Assembly (NCBI RefSeq): GCF_036499745.1
Contig: NZ_DASYDG010000028.1
Coordinates: 17,593 to 81,592 of the forward strand
Length of the DNA: 64,000 bases
Direction: 5' to 3'
DNA from: Pinirhizobacter sp036499745
GTDB taxonomy: Bacteria; Pseudomonadota; Gammaproteobacteria; Xanthomonadales; Rhodanobacteraceae
Positions 63,247 through 64,000 of this stretch are shown here, piece by piece. Both the position numbers and the translations under genes were made by a program. Below the pieces are notes generated by a model, which did not search any database, had not been told where the DNA came from, and saw nothing but the letters and a program-made list of their open reading frames with translations. How positions within the stretch are numbered: the first letter of the stretch is position 1; each line of letters opens with the position of its first letter.

Positions 63247-64000
63247 ATGCCCATCATCACCTCGCAGCTCGATCCGCACTCGGCCGATTTTCTTGCCGCC
63301 AGCGCCCACATGCAGGGCCTGGTCGACGACTTGCGCACGCAACTGGAACGCGTGGCAGGCGGCGGTGGCGCCAAGGCACGCGAGAAACACGAGGGCCGCG
63401 GCAAGCTGCTGCCCCGCGAGCGCATCCGTGCGCTGCTCGATCCCGGCTCACCGTTTCTCGAACTCTCGCCATTGGCCGCACACGGCATGTACGACGATGC
63501 CGCACCCGCGGCGGGCCTGGTCACCGGCATCGGCCGCGTGCATGGGCTTGAAGTAGTGGTGGTGGCCAACGATGCCACGGTAAAGGGCGGCACATATTTC
63601 CCTATCACGGTGAAAAAGCACCTGCGCGCCCAGGAAGTGGCGATGGAAAACCACCTGCCCTGCATCTACCTGGTGGATTCGGGCGGCGCCAACTTGCCGC
63701 ACCAGACCGACGTCTTTCCCGACCGGGAGCATTTCGGCCGCATCTTCTATAACCAGGCCAATCTCTCGTCGCTTGGCGTGCCGCAGATCGCGATCGTCAT
63801 GGGCTCGTGCACGGCGGGGGGCGCCTATGTGCCGGCGATGTCCGACGAGTCGATCATTGTCAAGGGCCAGGGCACGATCTTTCTCGGCGGCCCCCCTTTG
63901 GTGAAGGCCGCGACCGGCGAGATCGTCACGGCCGAGGAATTGGGTGGCGCCGATGTGCATAGCCGCATCTCCGGCGTTACCGATCATTATGCGCTTGACG
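63247..64000 (+). CDS. liuB: Methylcrotonyl-CoA carboxylase beta (carboxyltransferase) subunit, 5' part
   Basis: At least 251 codons; the frame is open to the window end. It begins MPIITSQLDPHSADFLAASA and contains the carboxyltransferase core: KLLPRERIRALLDPGSPFLEL, HLPCIYLVDSGGANLPHQTDVFPDREHFGRIFYNQA, VMGSCTAGGAYVPAMSDE and FLGGPPLVKAATGE. These match the biotin-dependent carboxylase of leucine breakdown that turns methylcrotonyl-CoA into methylglutaconyl-CoA. It fits the liuA gene upstream. The rest, and the biotin-carrying alpha subunit, would lie past the window. Confidence 0.94.
   Translation, partial: MPIITSQLDPHSADFLAASAHMQGLVDDLRTQLERVAGGGGAKAREKHEGRGKLLPRERIRALLDPGSPFLELSPLAAHGMYDDAAPAAGLVTGIGRVHGLEVVVVANDATVKGGTYFPITVKKHLRAQEVAMENHLPCIYLVDSGGANLPHQTDVFPDREHFGRIFYNQANLSSLGVPQIAIVMGSCTAGGAYVPAMSDESIIVKGQGTIFLGGPPLVKAATGEIVTAEELGGADVHSRISGVTDHYALD

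Overview
The window is GC-rich, gene-dense bacterial chromosome. Its content points to a gammaproteobacterium of the Xanthomonadales, probably Rhodanobacteraceae of the Luteibacter/Dyella kind. This is inferred from an aryl-polyene/xanthomonadin-type gene set, a fused E1 alpha-beta dehydrogenase with leucine dehydrogenase and isovaleryl-CoA dehydrogenase (iso-branched fatty acid physiology), a perfect CRP/Clp-type site in front of a diguanylate cyclase, and general protein similarity. No phage, insertion sequence, CRISPR array or origin was seen.

Layout. 1-2.9 kb: secreted proline-rich EF-hand protein, outer-membrane phospholipase A, SlyD, glutathione peroxidase. 3.0-6.4 kb: metNIQ methionine importer with a c-type cytochrome starting 1 nt after metQ. 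6.3-12.6 kb: envelope lipoproteins, a histone-H1-like Lys/Ala protein, a rhomboid protease, an FAD oxidoreductase, a PhzF protein and a YaiI protein. 12.6-17.4 kb: FGE-fold protein, RNase D, and an XdhC/MocA-like molybdenum-cofactor pair. 17.6 kb: tRNA-Ala(CGC) with terminator. 17.7-20.2 kb: a small accessory patch holding two head-to-head paralogous secreted proteins, a 485-bp non-coding stretch built of nested inverted repeats, and a ParE-type toxin-antitoxin pair with a strong palindromic operator. 20.2-26.6 kb: MocR regulator, stand-alone MASE1 membrane protein, DHA2 drug exporter, ABC exporter. 26.7-32.4 kb: complete chaperone-usher fimbrial operon (minus strand). 32.6-41.2 kb: FrnE-like DsbA protein, YihY protein, a PAS/GGDEF/EAL giant, a flavodoxin-like protein and a 7TM-type diguanylate cyclase.

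41.2-48 kb: fused 2-oxo acid dehydrogenase E1, GST, nucleotidyltransferase, glutaryl-CoA dehydrogenase, alpha/beta hydrolase, leucine dehydrogenase (preceded by a possible attenuator). 48.3-54.9 kb: a tightly overlapped nine-gene operon for a type II, aryl-polyene-like lipid: ACP, glycosyltransferase, two ketosynthases, acyltransferase, two dehydratase-like hot-dog proteins, thioesterase, ketoreductase. 55-64 kb: FUSC-type efflux protein, isovaleryl-CoA dehydrogenase, subtilisin autotransporter, thiolase, Ala-rich lipoprotein, and the start of the methylcrotonyl-CoA carboxylase beta subunit.

How they work together: leucine dehydrogenase, the E1 enzyme, isovaleryl-CoA dehydrogenase, methylcrotonyl-CoA carboxylase and thiolase cover most of leucine breakdown to acetyl-CoA, and the earlier steps supply branched acyl primers. 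The polyene operon, fimbriae, autotransporter and two c-di-GMP enzymes are all surface or biofilm functions. The most unusual stretches are the nested-palindrome non-coding region near 19.2-19.5 kb, the hairpin/leader ORF before leucine dehydrogenase, the ligase-tail/dehydratase fusion in the polyene operon, and the heme protein coupled to methionine uptake.
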